A stretch of DNA of 8,092 nt. It comes from JAPOQD01 sp964620555 (GTDB taxonomy: Bacteria; Pseudomonadota; Gammaproteobacteria; Pseudomonadales; Halieaceae). A program made the translations under genes and the position numbers. The notes beneath the pieces are model-generated. The model did no database searches, was not told the DNA's origin, and saw only the letters and a list, made by a program, of their open reading frames with translations. Of this stretch, positions 1 to 6,151 are shown piece after piece. Every line of letters begins with the position of its first letter. Position 1 is the first letter of the stretch. The DNA lies in the NCBI GenBank assembly GCA_964620555.1, contig CAZUGZ010000059.1, positions 1 to 8,092 of the forward strand, given 5' to 3'.

Positions 1-357
1 CAGGGTGTAGGCGGCCAGACTCATGCCCTCCACCAGTTGGTGGGGGTCGCATTCCATCAGCAGGCGGTCCTTGAAGGTGCCGGGTTCCATTTCGTCGGCG
101 TTGCAGATCAGGTACTTGTGGCCCGGACCGGCGTTCTCGCCCATGGGCACGAAGCTCCACTTGGTGCCGGTGGGGAAACCGGCCCCGCCGCGGCCGCGCA
201 GGTGGGAGTCGGTGACGGTGCGCAGGCAGTCCGACGGTGACAGGTCGGGAATTGCCTTGCGCAGGCCCCGGTAGCCGCCGTTGTCTTGGTAGGCGCGCAG
301 GTCCGTGGGCCTCCGGTCCGGGTGAATGTTGCGGGTCAGCGGACATTGCAGACTCAT
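1..357 (-). CDS. nuoF: NADH-quinone oxidoreductase subunit F (N-terminal part, cut by window edge)
   Basis: NuoF is the peripheral-arm subunit of complex I that binds NADH and FMN and carries the first 4Fe-4S cluster (N3). Only the first 119 codons are present; family members have roughly 420-450 residues. Residues 54-67 hold the glycine-rich FMN/NADH loop RGRGGAGFPTGTKW, and 87-98 hold NADEMEPGTFKD, both hallmarks of NuoF. The cluster-binding cysteines lie in the missing C-terminal half. The ATG at 357-355 overlaps the nuoE stop as ATGA, which fixes the start and points to translational coupling. A GGAG lies about 11 bases upstream, so the Shine-Dalgarno sequence is weak. The N-terminus is about 20 residues shorter than the Pseudomonas protein as I recall it. 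The frame is intact to the window edge, so this is a boundary cut and not a broken gene. Confidence 0.96.
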   Translation of the reverse strand, partial: MSLQCPLTRNIHPDRRPTDLRAYQDNGGYRGLRKAIPDLSPSDCLRTVTDSHLRGRGGAGFPTGTKWSFVPMGENAGPGHKYLICNADEMEPGTFKDRLLMECDPHQLVEGMSLAAYTL

Positions 358-830
358 GACGGGAATAACTCCGCTATGCTCCGGGCATCCAGGTTTTCGT
401 GCAGGTCATCTCCCACCATCATCACCGGGGCCTTGTCACAGGCCCCGAGGCAGGTGATCGGCAGCAGGGTGTACTGCTGGTCCGGGGTAGTTTCGCCGAG
501 GTCGATGCCCAGGCGTTGGCTGACCTGCTGTTGCAGTTTGTCGCAGCCCTTCATCCAGCAGGTCACACTGTTGCACAACAGAATGATTTTCTCCCCCACC
601 GGCCGACGAAAGATCAGGGTGTAGAAAGTGGCAATGCCATCCAGTTCCGAGGCCGACATCTCCAGGTAGCGGGCCACCGCCTGCAGACTGGAATCGGAAA
701 CCCAGCCGCGATGCCGTTGCACGATTCGCAATGCATCGATGGCGGCCGCGGAGCGATAGGGCACGTGGGCCAATTCAGCGTCGATCTCGGCCAGTTCACT
801 TTCGCTCAATAGCGGCAGCAACTCGCTCAT
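354..830 (-). CDS. nuoE: NADH-quinone oxidoreductase subunit E (2Fe-2S, thioredoxin-like)
   Basis: NuoE (24 kDa subunit) pairs with NuoF in the NADH dehydrogenase module and carries the off-pathway 2Fe-2S cluster N1a. The 158-residue product has the usual length. An N-terminal helical part (about 10-75, with IDALRIVQRHRGWV at 31-44 and GIATFYTLIFRRPVG at 65-79) precedes a thioredoxin-like domain. Cluster ligands are Cys86 and Cys91 (CNSVTC), then Cys127 and Cys131 (CLGAC), the expected CX4C...CX3C pattern; an extra Cys96 follows the first pair. The ATG at 830-828 overlaps the nuoCD stop as ATGA, and the stop overlaps nuoF in the same way. The gene is thus translationally coupled on both sides within the nuo operon. 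Confidence 0.97.
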   Translation of the reverse strand: MSELLPLLSESELAEIDAELAHVPYRSAAAIDALRIVQRHRGWVSDSSLQAVARYLEMSASELDGIATFYTLIFRRPVGEKIILLCNSVTCWMKGCDKLQQQVSQRLGIDLGETTPDQQYTLLPITCLGACDKAPVMMVGDDLHENLDARSIAELFPS

Positions 831-2575
831 CGGTCCACGTCCGCCATGACGAAGTCGATGCTGGCGAGAATGGCGATCAGGTCCGGAATCATCAGCCCGC
901 GGGAAATCAGTGGTATCTGTTGCAGCGCCGGGAACGAGGGAGTCCGGATGCGGGTGCGATACGAAGTGGTGCCGCCATCGCTGACCAGGTGGTAGCTGTT
1001 CAGCCCCTTGGTGGCCTCGATCAGCACCGAGGCCTCACCGGCGGGCACAACCGGTCCCCAACTCACGTTCAGAAAATGGTGAATCAGGGTTTCTATGTCC
1101 TCCAGGGTGGCATCCTTGGGGGGTGGCGTAGTCAGTTTGTGGGTCGACTTGTAGGGGCCTTCGGGCATGTTCTCCAGGCACTGGCGGATGATGCGAAGAC
1201 TCTGGTGAATTTCCTCGACGCGCACCACCGCCCGATCGTAGCAATCGCCGTTACTGGCGGTTGGCACATCGAATTCGAATTGTTCATAACCACCGTAGGG
1301 GCGGTCCCGGCGCAGGTCGAAATCGACGCCGGTTGCACGCAGGGAGGGGCCGGTAATGCCCCAGTCGATAGCCTCCTGGGCGCTGTAGCTGCCGATGCCG
1401 ATGGTGCGCTGGCGCAGCACGCTGTTCTGCATGGCCATCTTGTCGTAGTCCAGCAGGCGCGCCGGCATGAAATCGAGGAATTCCCGCACCATGCGGTCCC
1501 AGCCCTGTGGCAGGTCCTGACAGACTCCGCCGATGCGGAACCAGGCAGGGTGCATGCGCCCGCCGGTAATGGCCTCGACGATGCCGAACAGCCGCTCGCG
1601 GTCGGCAAACATGTAAAACACCGGCGACATCTGCCCCACATCCTGGGCATAGGTGCCATAGAACACCAAATGGCTGGAGATGCGGAACAGTTCCGCCAGC
1701 ATGATGCGAATCACCTGGGCGCGGGGCGGTACCTCGATTCCCGCCATGGCCTCCACCGTCTGCACGTAGGCCAGGTTGTTCATGACCCCGCCCAGGTAAT
1801 CGATGCGGTCGGTGTAGGGTATGTAGGAGTGCCAGGTCTGCCGTTCGCCCATCTTCTCGGCGCCGCGATGGTGGTAGCCGATATCCGGAACCGCGTCCAC
1901 CACTACCTCTCCGTCGAGTTGCAGGGCAATGCGGAATACCCCGTGCACGCTGGGGTGGTTGGGGCCGAGGTTGAGGAACATGAATTCGGTGTCGGCGTTG
2001 GCTGCCTCCATGCCCCATTCCTCGGGGCGAAAGCGCAGGGCTTCCTGTTCCTGCTGCTGGCGTTCTTCGCTGAGGCTGAAGGGTTCCATCTCGGTGGCGC
2101 GGGCCGGGTGTTCCTTGCGCAGGGCGTGCCCCTCCCAGGTAGGGGGCAGGAGAATGCGCCGCAGGTTGGGGTGGCCGCCAAAGCGGATGCCGAACATGTC
2201 CCAGGCTTCGCGCTCATACCAGTTGGCATTGGGCCAGATCGTGCTGACGGTAGGCAGTTCTCCGGGTTCGATCAGTGCTACCTTGACCCGAAATTCAGCC
2301 ACCGGCTGCAGGCTGAGCAAGTGGTAGACCACGCTGAAATCCGCCGCCGGCTGGCCATCGCGGTGGTCGCGCTGGCGCTCGTCGATGGCGAACAGGTCGT
2401 AGAGCATGGGATAGTGGGGCTTCAGGTAGGTGAGCAGTTCCAGCAACTGGCCCGCAGCCACCCACCGGGTCGGAATGTGATCGGCACAGGGCTGGGACGG
2501 CAATGCGTCCTCACCGAAACGTGCGTCCCAATCCGCCGGTAGCAATCCGCCGGTCGCAGCCTGCGTGCCGAGCAT
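827..2575 (-). CDS. nuoCD: NADH-quinone oxidoreductase fused subunit C/D
   Basis: This is the fused NuoC (30 kDa) and NuoD (49 kDa) protein of the complex I connecting arm, where quinone is reduced next to cluster N2. Its 582 residues match the roughly 590-600 of fused gammaproteobacterial NuoCD. The NuoC part is about residues 1-185, with the signature WYEREAWDMFGI at 119-130; a short linker follows, and NuoD covers about 195-582. Quinone-site residues are present: His207 and His211 in GPNHPSVHG, and Tyr254 in IPYTDRIDY. The C-terminus ends in the conserved IDFVMADVDR. The ATG at 2575-2573 is preceded directly by an in-frame TGA, so the protein cannot begin further upstream. The Shine-Dalgarno sequence is weak (GGAACGAG, about 10 bases upstream). 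The overall sequence resembles the Pseudomonas fusion protein from memory. Confidence 0.97.
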   Translation of the reverse strand: MLGTQAATGGLLPADWDARFGEDALPSQPCADHIPTRWVAAGQLLELLTYLKPHYPMLYDLFAIDERQRDHRDGQPAADFSVVYHLLSLQPVAEFRVKVALIEPGELPTVSTIWPNANWYEREAWDMFGIRFGGHPNLRRILLPPTWEGHALRKEHPARATEMEPFSLSEERQQQEQEALRFRPEEWGMEAANADTEFMFLNLGPNHPSVHGVFRIALQLDGEVVVDAVPDIGYHHRGAEKMGERQTWHSYIPYTDRIDYLGGVMNNLAYVQTVEAMAGIEVPPRAQVIRIMLAELFRISSHLVFYGTYAQDVGQMSPVFYMFADRERLFGIVEAITGGRMHPAWFRIGGVCQDLPQGWDRMVREFLDFMPARLLDYDKMAMQNSVLRQRTIGIGSYSAQEAIDWGITGPSLRATGVDFDLRRDRPYGGYEQFEFDVPTASNGDCYDRAVVRVEEIHQSLRIIRQCLENMPEGPYKSTHKLTTPPPKDATLEDIETLIHHFLNVSWGPVVPAGEASVLIEATKGLNSYHLVSDGGTTSYRTRIRTPSFPALQQIPLISRGLMIPDLIAILASIDFVMADVDR

Positions 2576-2605
2576 TCAGAAATTCTCGTTCCGTGGTGAT
2601 GCCAT
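2576..2605 (-). other. Nine-codon mini-ORF between nuoB and nuoCD
   Basis: The 31-base gap between nuoB and nuoCD holds an ATG (2605-2603) and eight more sense codons (MASPRNENF). These end in a TGA that directly abuts the nuoCD ATG, in the same frame. It may be only a chance frame or a leftover of an older, longer nuoCD start. It could also help carry ribosomes from nuoB into nuoCD, where the Shine-Dalgarno is weak. There is no evidence that the peptide itself matters. Confidence 0.2.
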
Positions 2606-2606
2606 G

Positions 2607-3245
2607 CTATACCTGTTCCGGGTCCCGCAGTTCCTCGGCCAGGTTGCGCTGCTGTTGCAACCGGTCACGCTGGCTGGGCAGTCTGGGCTTGACGACGCGC
2701 TGATCGCCCACCACCCAGCTGAGTGGTCGTCGCTCCTGTTTGATGGCGTCCTGCAGCATGACCAATCCCTGCATCAACGCCTCCGGGCGCGGTGGGCAGC
2801 CGGGCACGTAGACGTCCACCGGAATGAATTTGTCGACGCCCTGCACCACGGAGTAGATGTCGTACATGCCGCCGGAATTGGCGCAGCTACCCATGGAAAT
2901 GATCCAGCGCGGTTCCAGCAACTGATCGTAAAGGTGTTGCACCACCGGTGCCATCTTGCGAAAGCAGGTGCCGGAGATGACCATCAGGTCGGCCTGCCGG
3001 GGCGTGGCCCGAATGACCTCCGAGCCAAAGCGGGCGATGTCGTGGCGGCTGGTAAAGGAGGTGGCCATTTCCACATAGCAGCAGGAGAGACCGAAATTGA
3101 AGGGCCATAGCGAGTGAGCCCGGCCCCAGGCGAGCAGATCCTCCAGTTTGGCAAAAAATACGTTGCGTCGTACCTGTTCTTCAATACTGCCGGCCGCCGG
3201 TGCGCTGGCAATGAGGTTTTCCGGTTTGCTGAGGCTCCATTCCAT
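2607..3245 (-). CDS. nuoB: NADH-quinone oxidoreductase subunit B (cluster N2)
   Basis: NuoB (PSST subunit) holds the terminal 4Fe-4S cluster N2, which passes electrons to quinone at the interface with NuoD. The 212-residue protein has the usual length (about 220). The N2 ligands are all visible: adjacent Cys55-Cys56 in FGLSCCYVEMA, Cys121 in SMGSCANSGGMYDIY, and Cys150 in VDVYVPGCPPRPEAL. The open frame extends upstream to 3374, but the extra residues lie inside nuoA and do not look like NuoB. The ATG at 3245-3243 gives a family-like N-terminus (MEWSLSKPEN) and shares one base with the nuoA TGA (TGATG), so coupled translation is expected. The gene ends in TAG, 31 bases before nuoCD. Confidence 0.97.
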   Translation of the reverse strand: MEWSLSKPENLIASAPAAGSIEEQVRRNVFFAKLEDLLAWGRAHSLWPFNFGLSCCYVEMATSFTSRHDIARFGSEVIRATPRQADLMVISGTCFRKMAPVVQHLYDQLLEPRWIISMGSCANSGGMYDIYSVVQGVDKFIPVDVYVPGCPPRPEALMQGLVMLQDAIKQERRPLSWVVGDQRVVKPRLPSQRDRLQQQRNLAEELRDPEQV

Positions 3246-3649
3246 CAGTCGGCTTCCGGCTTCAGACCGACGCGGGTCTTCACTCCCCACTCCAGGGCTC
3301 CGGTGCGCCACTCGTAGATCAGCGCCACTCCCAACACCACAATGAAGACCAGGATGGCCCAATAGCCCAGCCATCCCAACTCGTAAAAGGCGATGGCCCA
3401 GGCGAAGATGAACACCGTTTCCAGGTCGAAGATGACAAAGAATATGGCTATCAGGTAGAACTCCACCGAGAGTTGAACCTGCGAGCTGCCCACCGCTACC
3501 ACGCCGGATTCAAAGGGAGTTTCGGTGGCCTGGTTGGTGCGTCGCTGTCCCAGTACATAGCCGAGGCCCAGCATCGCCACTACGGTCAGCAGTACGGTGA
3601 AAAAGTAGACGAGCAATGGCAACAGGCCGGAGTTTGCGGAAGCGCTCAA
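3245..3649 (-). CDS. nuoA: NADH-quinone oxidoreductase subunit A, membrane subunit, TTG start
   Basis: NuoA is a small membrane subunit that joins the hydrophilic and membrane arms of complex I near the quinone entry. The 134-residue product has three predicted membrane helices at about 9-32, 63-86 and 94-113. The conserved loop TPFESGV (44-50) and the acidic helix VIFDLETVFIFAW (72-84) identify it. The start is TTG at 3649-3647: it is the most upstream ATG/GTG/TTG of the open frame, and later in-frame TTG codons would remove the residues before helix 1. A GGGGGGA run nine bases upstream may serve as a Shine-Dalgarno sequence. This is the first gene of the nuo operon. Its sequence is unlike the Pseudomonas or E. 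coli NuoA as I recall them, and nearer the NuoA of other phyla, although NuoCD is Pseudomonas-like. That comparison is from memory only. Confidence 0.94.
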   Translation of the reverse strand: MSASANSGLLPLLVYFFTVLLTVVAMLGLGYVLGQRRTNQATETPFESGVVAVGSSQVQLSVEFYLIAIFFVIFDLETVFIFAWAIAFYELGWLGYWAILVFIVVLGVALIYEWRTGALEWGVKTRVGLKPEAD

Positions 3650-3751
3650 GGTCGGGCGTCCCCCCGTGGCCCGCCCGGCGCGCGGAAAATCAGACCCGCC
3701 ACAGTCAATTCGGGCGCCTTTTCCGACTCTTTCGACAGGCTCTGCAACGTC

Positions 3752-3779
3752 ATTTTACTGGCAACCGAAAGCTGTTCCA
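3752..3779 (-). promoter_or_regulatory. Candidate sigma-70 promoter for the nuo operon
   Basis: Read on the minus strand, TAAAAT (3757-3752) matches five of six bases of the -10 consensus. It is preceded, with a 16-base spacer, by TGGAAC (3779-3774), which matches the -35 consensus at only three positions. Transcription would begin near 3745 and give a leader of about 95 bases before the nuoA TTG. A second, weaker pair lies upstream: TTGCGT (3823-3818) and TAAAGT (3800-3795), 17 bases apart. Neither is strong, and nuo promoters are often activator-dependent, so this is a guess based on hexamers alone. Confidence 0.3.
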
Positions 3780-3984
3780 TCCGAGTGGGTCGCGACTTTA
3801 AACCGGATGTACCGCAAACGCAAACAGAAGTGCTTCAGTCACCGAAAATTACCCTTTTTCCCGGCGTTCGCAGTAGTAGTCTGGTGGAACATGCGGGCCG
3901 GGGCCGCCATGATGGTGCTGCCCAGGTGCGTGCCATAGGTCAAAGCGGAGGATTGGGGTAAACTGGTACACGGGTGGTGTGAAA

Positions 3985-3998
3985 ACCGGCAGGCCGGT
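3985..3998. repeat. Short perfect inverted repeat ACCGGC-AG-GCCGGT
   Basis: Two perfect six-base arms are separated by two bases in the leader side of the rightward operon. On the minus strand the hairpin is followed by TTTT, but the tight loop and short T run make it a poor terminator, and no minus-strand gene ends just upstream of it. It could be a protein-binding palindrome or chance in GC-rich DNA. Confidence 0.3.
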
Positions 3999-4030
3999 CC
4001 ACTACCTGATTCGGTATCGATTGGTGCGAT

Positions 4031-4044
4031 CAGCAGCGCTGTTG
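4031..4044. repeat. Near-palindrome in the 5' leader of the DUF2189 gene
   Basis: CAGCAGCGCTGTTG is a 14-base near-palindrome with a perfect eight-base core (CAGCGCTG) and one mismatched pair. It ends six bases before the ribosome binding site of the gene at 4062. The position would suit an operator or a small hairpin affecting translation start. It may also be chance. Confidence 0.3.
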
Positions 4045-4049
4045 GCGCG

Positions 4050-4055
4050 AGGAGA
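4050..4055 (+). promoter_or_regulatory. Ribosome binding site of the DUF2189 gene
   Basis: AGGAGA lies six bases before the ATG at 4062. It is a near-ideal Shine-Dalgarno sequence and fixes the start of the first gene of the rightward operon. Confidence 0.8.
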
Positions 4056-4061
4056 AGAGAC

Positions 4062-4838
4062 ATGGAGACAGGCACGGAGGGGATCGGCGGCGACGAAGTT
4101 GACGACGTCAAACCGGTCCGCAAGGTCCCCCTGACCCGGCCCCTGGTTTGGCTGAGTCGTGGTATGGACGACCTGCTGCATCACCGCAGTGCCAGCCTGG
4201 CCTATGGGGCACTGGTGTCGGTGCTGGGCGGACTGATCCTGGTGTACGAACGGCATCCCTACGTTATCGCCGCCGCGATCTCGGGGTTTTTGCTGGTGGG
4301 GCCCATCATGACGGCGGGTGTTTGCGAATTATCCCGCCTGCGCGACGGTGGCGAAACCGCGGACTTCGAAGCCTCCCTGAAAGTGCTGCGCCTGCGGCGC
4401 CGCAACCTGTTGCGCTTTGCCCTGGTACTGATCGGCTGTAGCCTGGTCTGGTTCCTGCTGTCCACCATGATGATGTCGGTATTCCTGGGCGACGTCGGGC
4501 CGGAGCTGACTGCGACGGTGTGGGGAGATGTATTGCGGCAAATCACGACGACCCAGTTGCTGGCCTACATCCTGGTCGGGGGCAGTCTGGCCACCCTGGT
4601 GTTTGCCGTTTCGGTGGTGGCCGTTCCCATGATCGTCGATCGCGGCGCCACTGCGGGACAGGCCATGCTCACCAGCCTGCGGGCTACCCTGGCGGACTGG
4701 CCGGCGATGTTGTTGTGGGCAGCCCTGATCGTGGTCCTGGTGGGGATGGGTTTTGCCACTTTCCTGATTGGCATGCTGGTGGTCTACCCGTTGCTGGGTC
4801 ACGCGACCTGGTATGCCTATCGGGACCTGGTGCAGTAG
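4062..4838 (+). CDS. DUF2189 family integral membrane protein
   Basis: The 258-residue protein matches the DUF2189 family, whose function is unknown. A charged N-terminal tail of about 40 residues, probably cytoplasmic, is followed by hydrophobic segments at about 45-62, 67-87, 115-142, 166-192 and 214-245. The last two may each be long or split helices, so five or six membrane spans are possible. The stretch VSVVAVPMIVDRG (183-195) and the ending LLGHATWYAYRDLV (244-257) are the features I recognise as DUF2189. There is no signal peptide and no catalytic motif. The start is fixed by AGGAGA six bases upstream. It is the first gene of a tight rightward operon, with 28 bases to sixA. Linkage to phosphate enzymes hints at membrane or nutrient physiology, but no function can be assigned. 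Confidence 0.9.
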   Translation: METGTEGIGGDEVDDVKPVRKVPLTRPLVWLSRGMDDLLHHRSASLAYGALVSVLGGLILVYERHPYVIAAAISGFLLVGPIMTAGVCELSRLRDGGETADFEASLKVLRLRRRNLLRFALVLIGCSLVWFLLSTMMMSVFLGDVGPELTATVWGDVLRQITTTQLLAYILVGGSLATLVFAVSVVAVPMIVDRGATAGQAMLTSLRATLADWPAMLLWAALIVVLVGMGFATFLIGMLVVYPLLGHATWYAYRDLVQ

Positions 4839-4866
4839 AACGCCGGTTGCAGGGTAATCGCGGTCG

Positions 4867-5364
4867 ATGCAACTGCGCATATTGCGACATGCGAAGTCCG
4901 ATTGGGGGGATTCCCGGCTTGCCGACCGCGAGCGGGGGCTCAATCCTCGCGGCCGCGACGACGCTCCGCGCATGGGGCGGGCGCTGTCGCAGCGGGCCCT
5001 GCCCCCCGCCGTGCAGGTCAGCCCGGCGCGCCGCGCCCAGTTGACGCTGGCCGGCCTGGCGCAAGGCTGGCCCGAATTGAAAACGGTCGAACAGAATACG
5101 GTCGAGGAACTGTACACCTTTTCGCTGCACGACCTGCTGCACTGGATCAGGTCCCGGCCCGGCGGCCAGGACCTGTTTCTGATCGGTCACAATCCGGCCC
5201 TTACCGACCTGGTCAACTGGTGCTGTGGCGCTCGCCGACTCGACAACCTGCCCACCGCCGGCTACGTGGAACTGCTGTTGCAGGATCACTCCTGGCGGGA
5301 ACTCCAGGGGGGCGGCGGGGAGCAGGTATTCCACCTGTTTCCGCGTGATTTGCCCCGTGCCTGA
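4867..5364 (+). CDS. sixA: SixA-type phosphohistidine phosphatase (histidine phosphatase superfamily)
   Basis: The 165-residue protein belongs to the SixA branch of the histidine phosphatase (phosphoglycerate mutase-like) superfamily. It is of the RHAKS type rather than the RHGD type of E. coli SixA. The nucleophile motif LRHAKSDW gives Arg7 and His8; the second arginine is in SPARRAQ (Arg56 by alignment); the acid is Glu80 in VEELY; the second catalytic histidine is His108 in LIGHNPALTDL. The family removes phosphate from protein phosphohistidines, and E. coli SixA acts on phosphotransfer proteins. The target here is unknown. No signal peptide is seen, so it is cytoplasmic. The Shine-Dalgarno is weak (AGGG, 12 bases upstream). 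Its 3' end overlaps the next gene, a PPK2, by 8 bases, which suggests linked expression and perhaps linked function in phosphate metabolism. Confidence 0.93.
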   Translation: MQLRILRHAKSDWGDSRLADRERGLNPRGRDDAPRMGRALSQRALPPAVQVSPARRAQLTLAGLAQGWPELKTVEQNTVEELYTFSLHDLLHWIRSRPGGQDLFLIGHNPALTDLVNWCCGARRLDNLPTAGYVELLLQDHSWRELQGGGGEQVFHLFPRDLPRA

Positions 5365-6151
5365 GTTTTCCGACCTGCGGCAGGTATCGACCCGGCAGAA
5401 ATTGGGCCGCACCCGGGGTGAAGAGTTGTTGAGGGAACTTCAGCTGCAGCTGTTGTCCTACCAGCAGACGGTATTCATGCGCGGCCAGCGGGTCGTGCTG
5501 GTGTTTGAGGGTGCGGATGCAGCGGGCAAGGGTGGCATCATCACCCGCATGACCAGCAAGTTGGACCCCCGCGGGTACCGGGTCTACGCCACCGGTCCGC
5601 CCACCAGCGATGAGTTATCGCGTCACTACCTGCAACGTTTCTGGCCCTGCTTTCCCGGTCGTGGTGAACTGGCGATCTTTGATCGCTCCTGGTACGGCCG
5701 GGTGCTGGTGGAACGGGTGGACCAACTCACCCCCGAGGACCGGTGGCGGCAGGCTTACGCAGAGATCAACGAGTTGGAACGATGCCTGGTGGATGACGGC
5801 GTCGTGTTGCTCAAGTTTTTTCTGCACCTGAGTAAAGAGGAGCAGAAAAAACGGCTGCTGGAGCGCATGCGCAAGCCTCACAAGCGCTGGAAAATCACAG
5901 ACGCGGACCTGGACGCCTACGAAAAGTTCTCCGCTTACACCGATGCCTGGAACGAGATGCTGGCCCTGACCCACAGCGAATACTCGCCCTGGCTGGTGAT
6001 TCCCGCCGACAACAAGTACGCGGCGCGGGTGGCGGTACTGCAGGGACTGATTGCAAAGTTGGCCACTACCGGACCCCGTTACACTCAGCAGCTGGCCCCC
6101 GAACTGCTGGCCCGCGCTCGCCTCCTGTTCGCCGAGGAGGTCCCCGATTAA
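5357..6151 (+). CDS. ppk2: Polyphosphate kinase 2 family protein (single-domain, phosphotransferase)
   Basis: PPK2 enzymes transfer phosphate between polyphosphate and nucleotides, mostly making ADP or ATP (or GTP) from polyphosphate. The 264-residue product has a single PPK2 domain (about 25-235). Walker A is GADAAGKG (52-59), and the Walker B region is AIFDRSWYGRVLVERV (106-121). The lid region around KKRLLERMRKPHKRWK (164-179) is basic, and SPWLVIPADNKYAARV (210-225) closes the domain. Similarity is greatest to the AMP/ADP phosphotransferase side of the family, but nucleotide preference cannot be decided by eye. The GTG at 5357 is the most likely start; it overlaps sixA by 8 bases and has no clear Shine-Dalgarno. 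A GTG at 5345 would add four residues. The still longer open frame lies inside sixA and does not look like PPK2. Translation probably depends on coupling to sixA. Confidence 0.94.
   Translation: MPEFSDLRQVSTRQKLGRTRGEELLRELQLQLLSYQQTVFMRGQRVVLVFEGADAAGKGGIITRMTSKLDPRGYRVYATGPPTSDELSRHYLQRFWPCFPGRGELAIFDRSWYGRVLVERVDQLTPEDRWRQAYAEINELERCLVDDGVVLLKFFLHLSKEEQKKRLLERMRKPHKRWKITDADLDAYEKFSAYTDAWNEMLALTHSEYSPWLVIPADNKYAARVAVLQGLIAKLATTGPRYTQQLAPELLARARLLFAEEVPD
6135..6141 (+). promoter_or_regulatory. Perfect Shine-Dalgarno sequence placed for an ATT start
   Basis: AGGAGGT is fully complementary to the 3' end of 16S rRNA. It lies inside the last codons of ppk2. An ATT at 6147-6149 follows after five bases (six counted from AGGAGG), the optimal spacing. 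The first ATG of the downstream frame is at 6180, 38 bases away and too far for this site to serve. The site therefore argues for a non-AUG start of the protease gene. Confidence 0.65.

Larger units (their letters stand above)
3650..4061. promoter_or_regulatory. Divergent intergenic region between the nuo operon and the DUF2189-sixA-ppk2 operon
   Basis: These 412 bases separate two outward-facing operons and should contain both promoters. No coding frame here has family-like sequence or a convincing ribosome site. The part at about 3685-3860 is visibly richer in A and T than the genes around it, which suits a promoter region. I searched both strands by eye for tRNA T-arm and anticodon-arm patterns, FNR or CRP-type palindromes and Pho boxes, and saw none that are convincing. 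The short inverted repeats and weak hexamers present are listed separately. Confidence 0.6.

Noticed and set aside
731..2542. A 603-codon open frame on the plus strand opposite nuoCD and nuoE
   Set aside because: It is antisense to well-identified complex I genes, shows no family motif, and is explained by the GC-rich third positions of the real genes, which keep the opposite frame free of stops.
3246..3374. Upstream extension of the nuoB frame giving a 255-residue protein
   Set aside because: The extra 43 codons lie inside nuoA and do not resemble NuoB; the ATG overlapping the nuoA stop gives the normal length.
3729..3745. TTTCGACAGGCTC resembling one arm of common REP-type palindromes
   Set aside because: Only one arm is present and no matching inverted copy is found nearby, so it cannot be called a REP element.
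3981..4000. Rho-independent terminator on the minus strand
   Set aside because: The hairpin is short with a two-base central gap, only four Ts follow, and no minus-strand gene ends just before it.
3650..4061. A tRNA gene upstream of nuoA, as occurs in some gammaproteobacteria
   Set aside because: No T-arm signature (GTTCRANYC) with matching acceptor arms was seen on either strand.
3839..4123. A 94-codon minus-strand frame in the intergenic region
   Set aside because: It runs into the DUF2189 coding start on the opposite strand, has a Ser/Thr/Pro-rich composition with no motif, and has no convincing ribosome site.
5225..5356. Upstream extension of the ppk2 frame giving a 308-residue protein
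   Set aside because: The extra 44 residues are read from sixA in another frame, are rich in Cys, Pro and Ser, and have no PPK2 similarity. The GTG at 5357 (or 5345) fits the family length.
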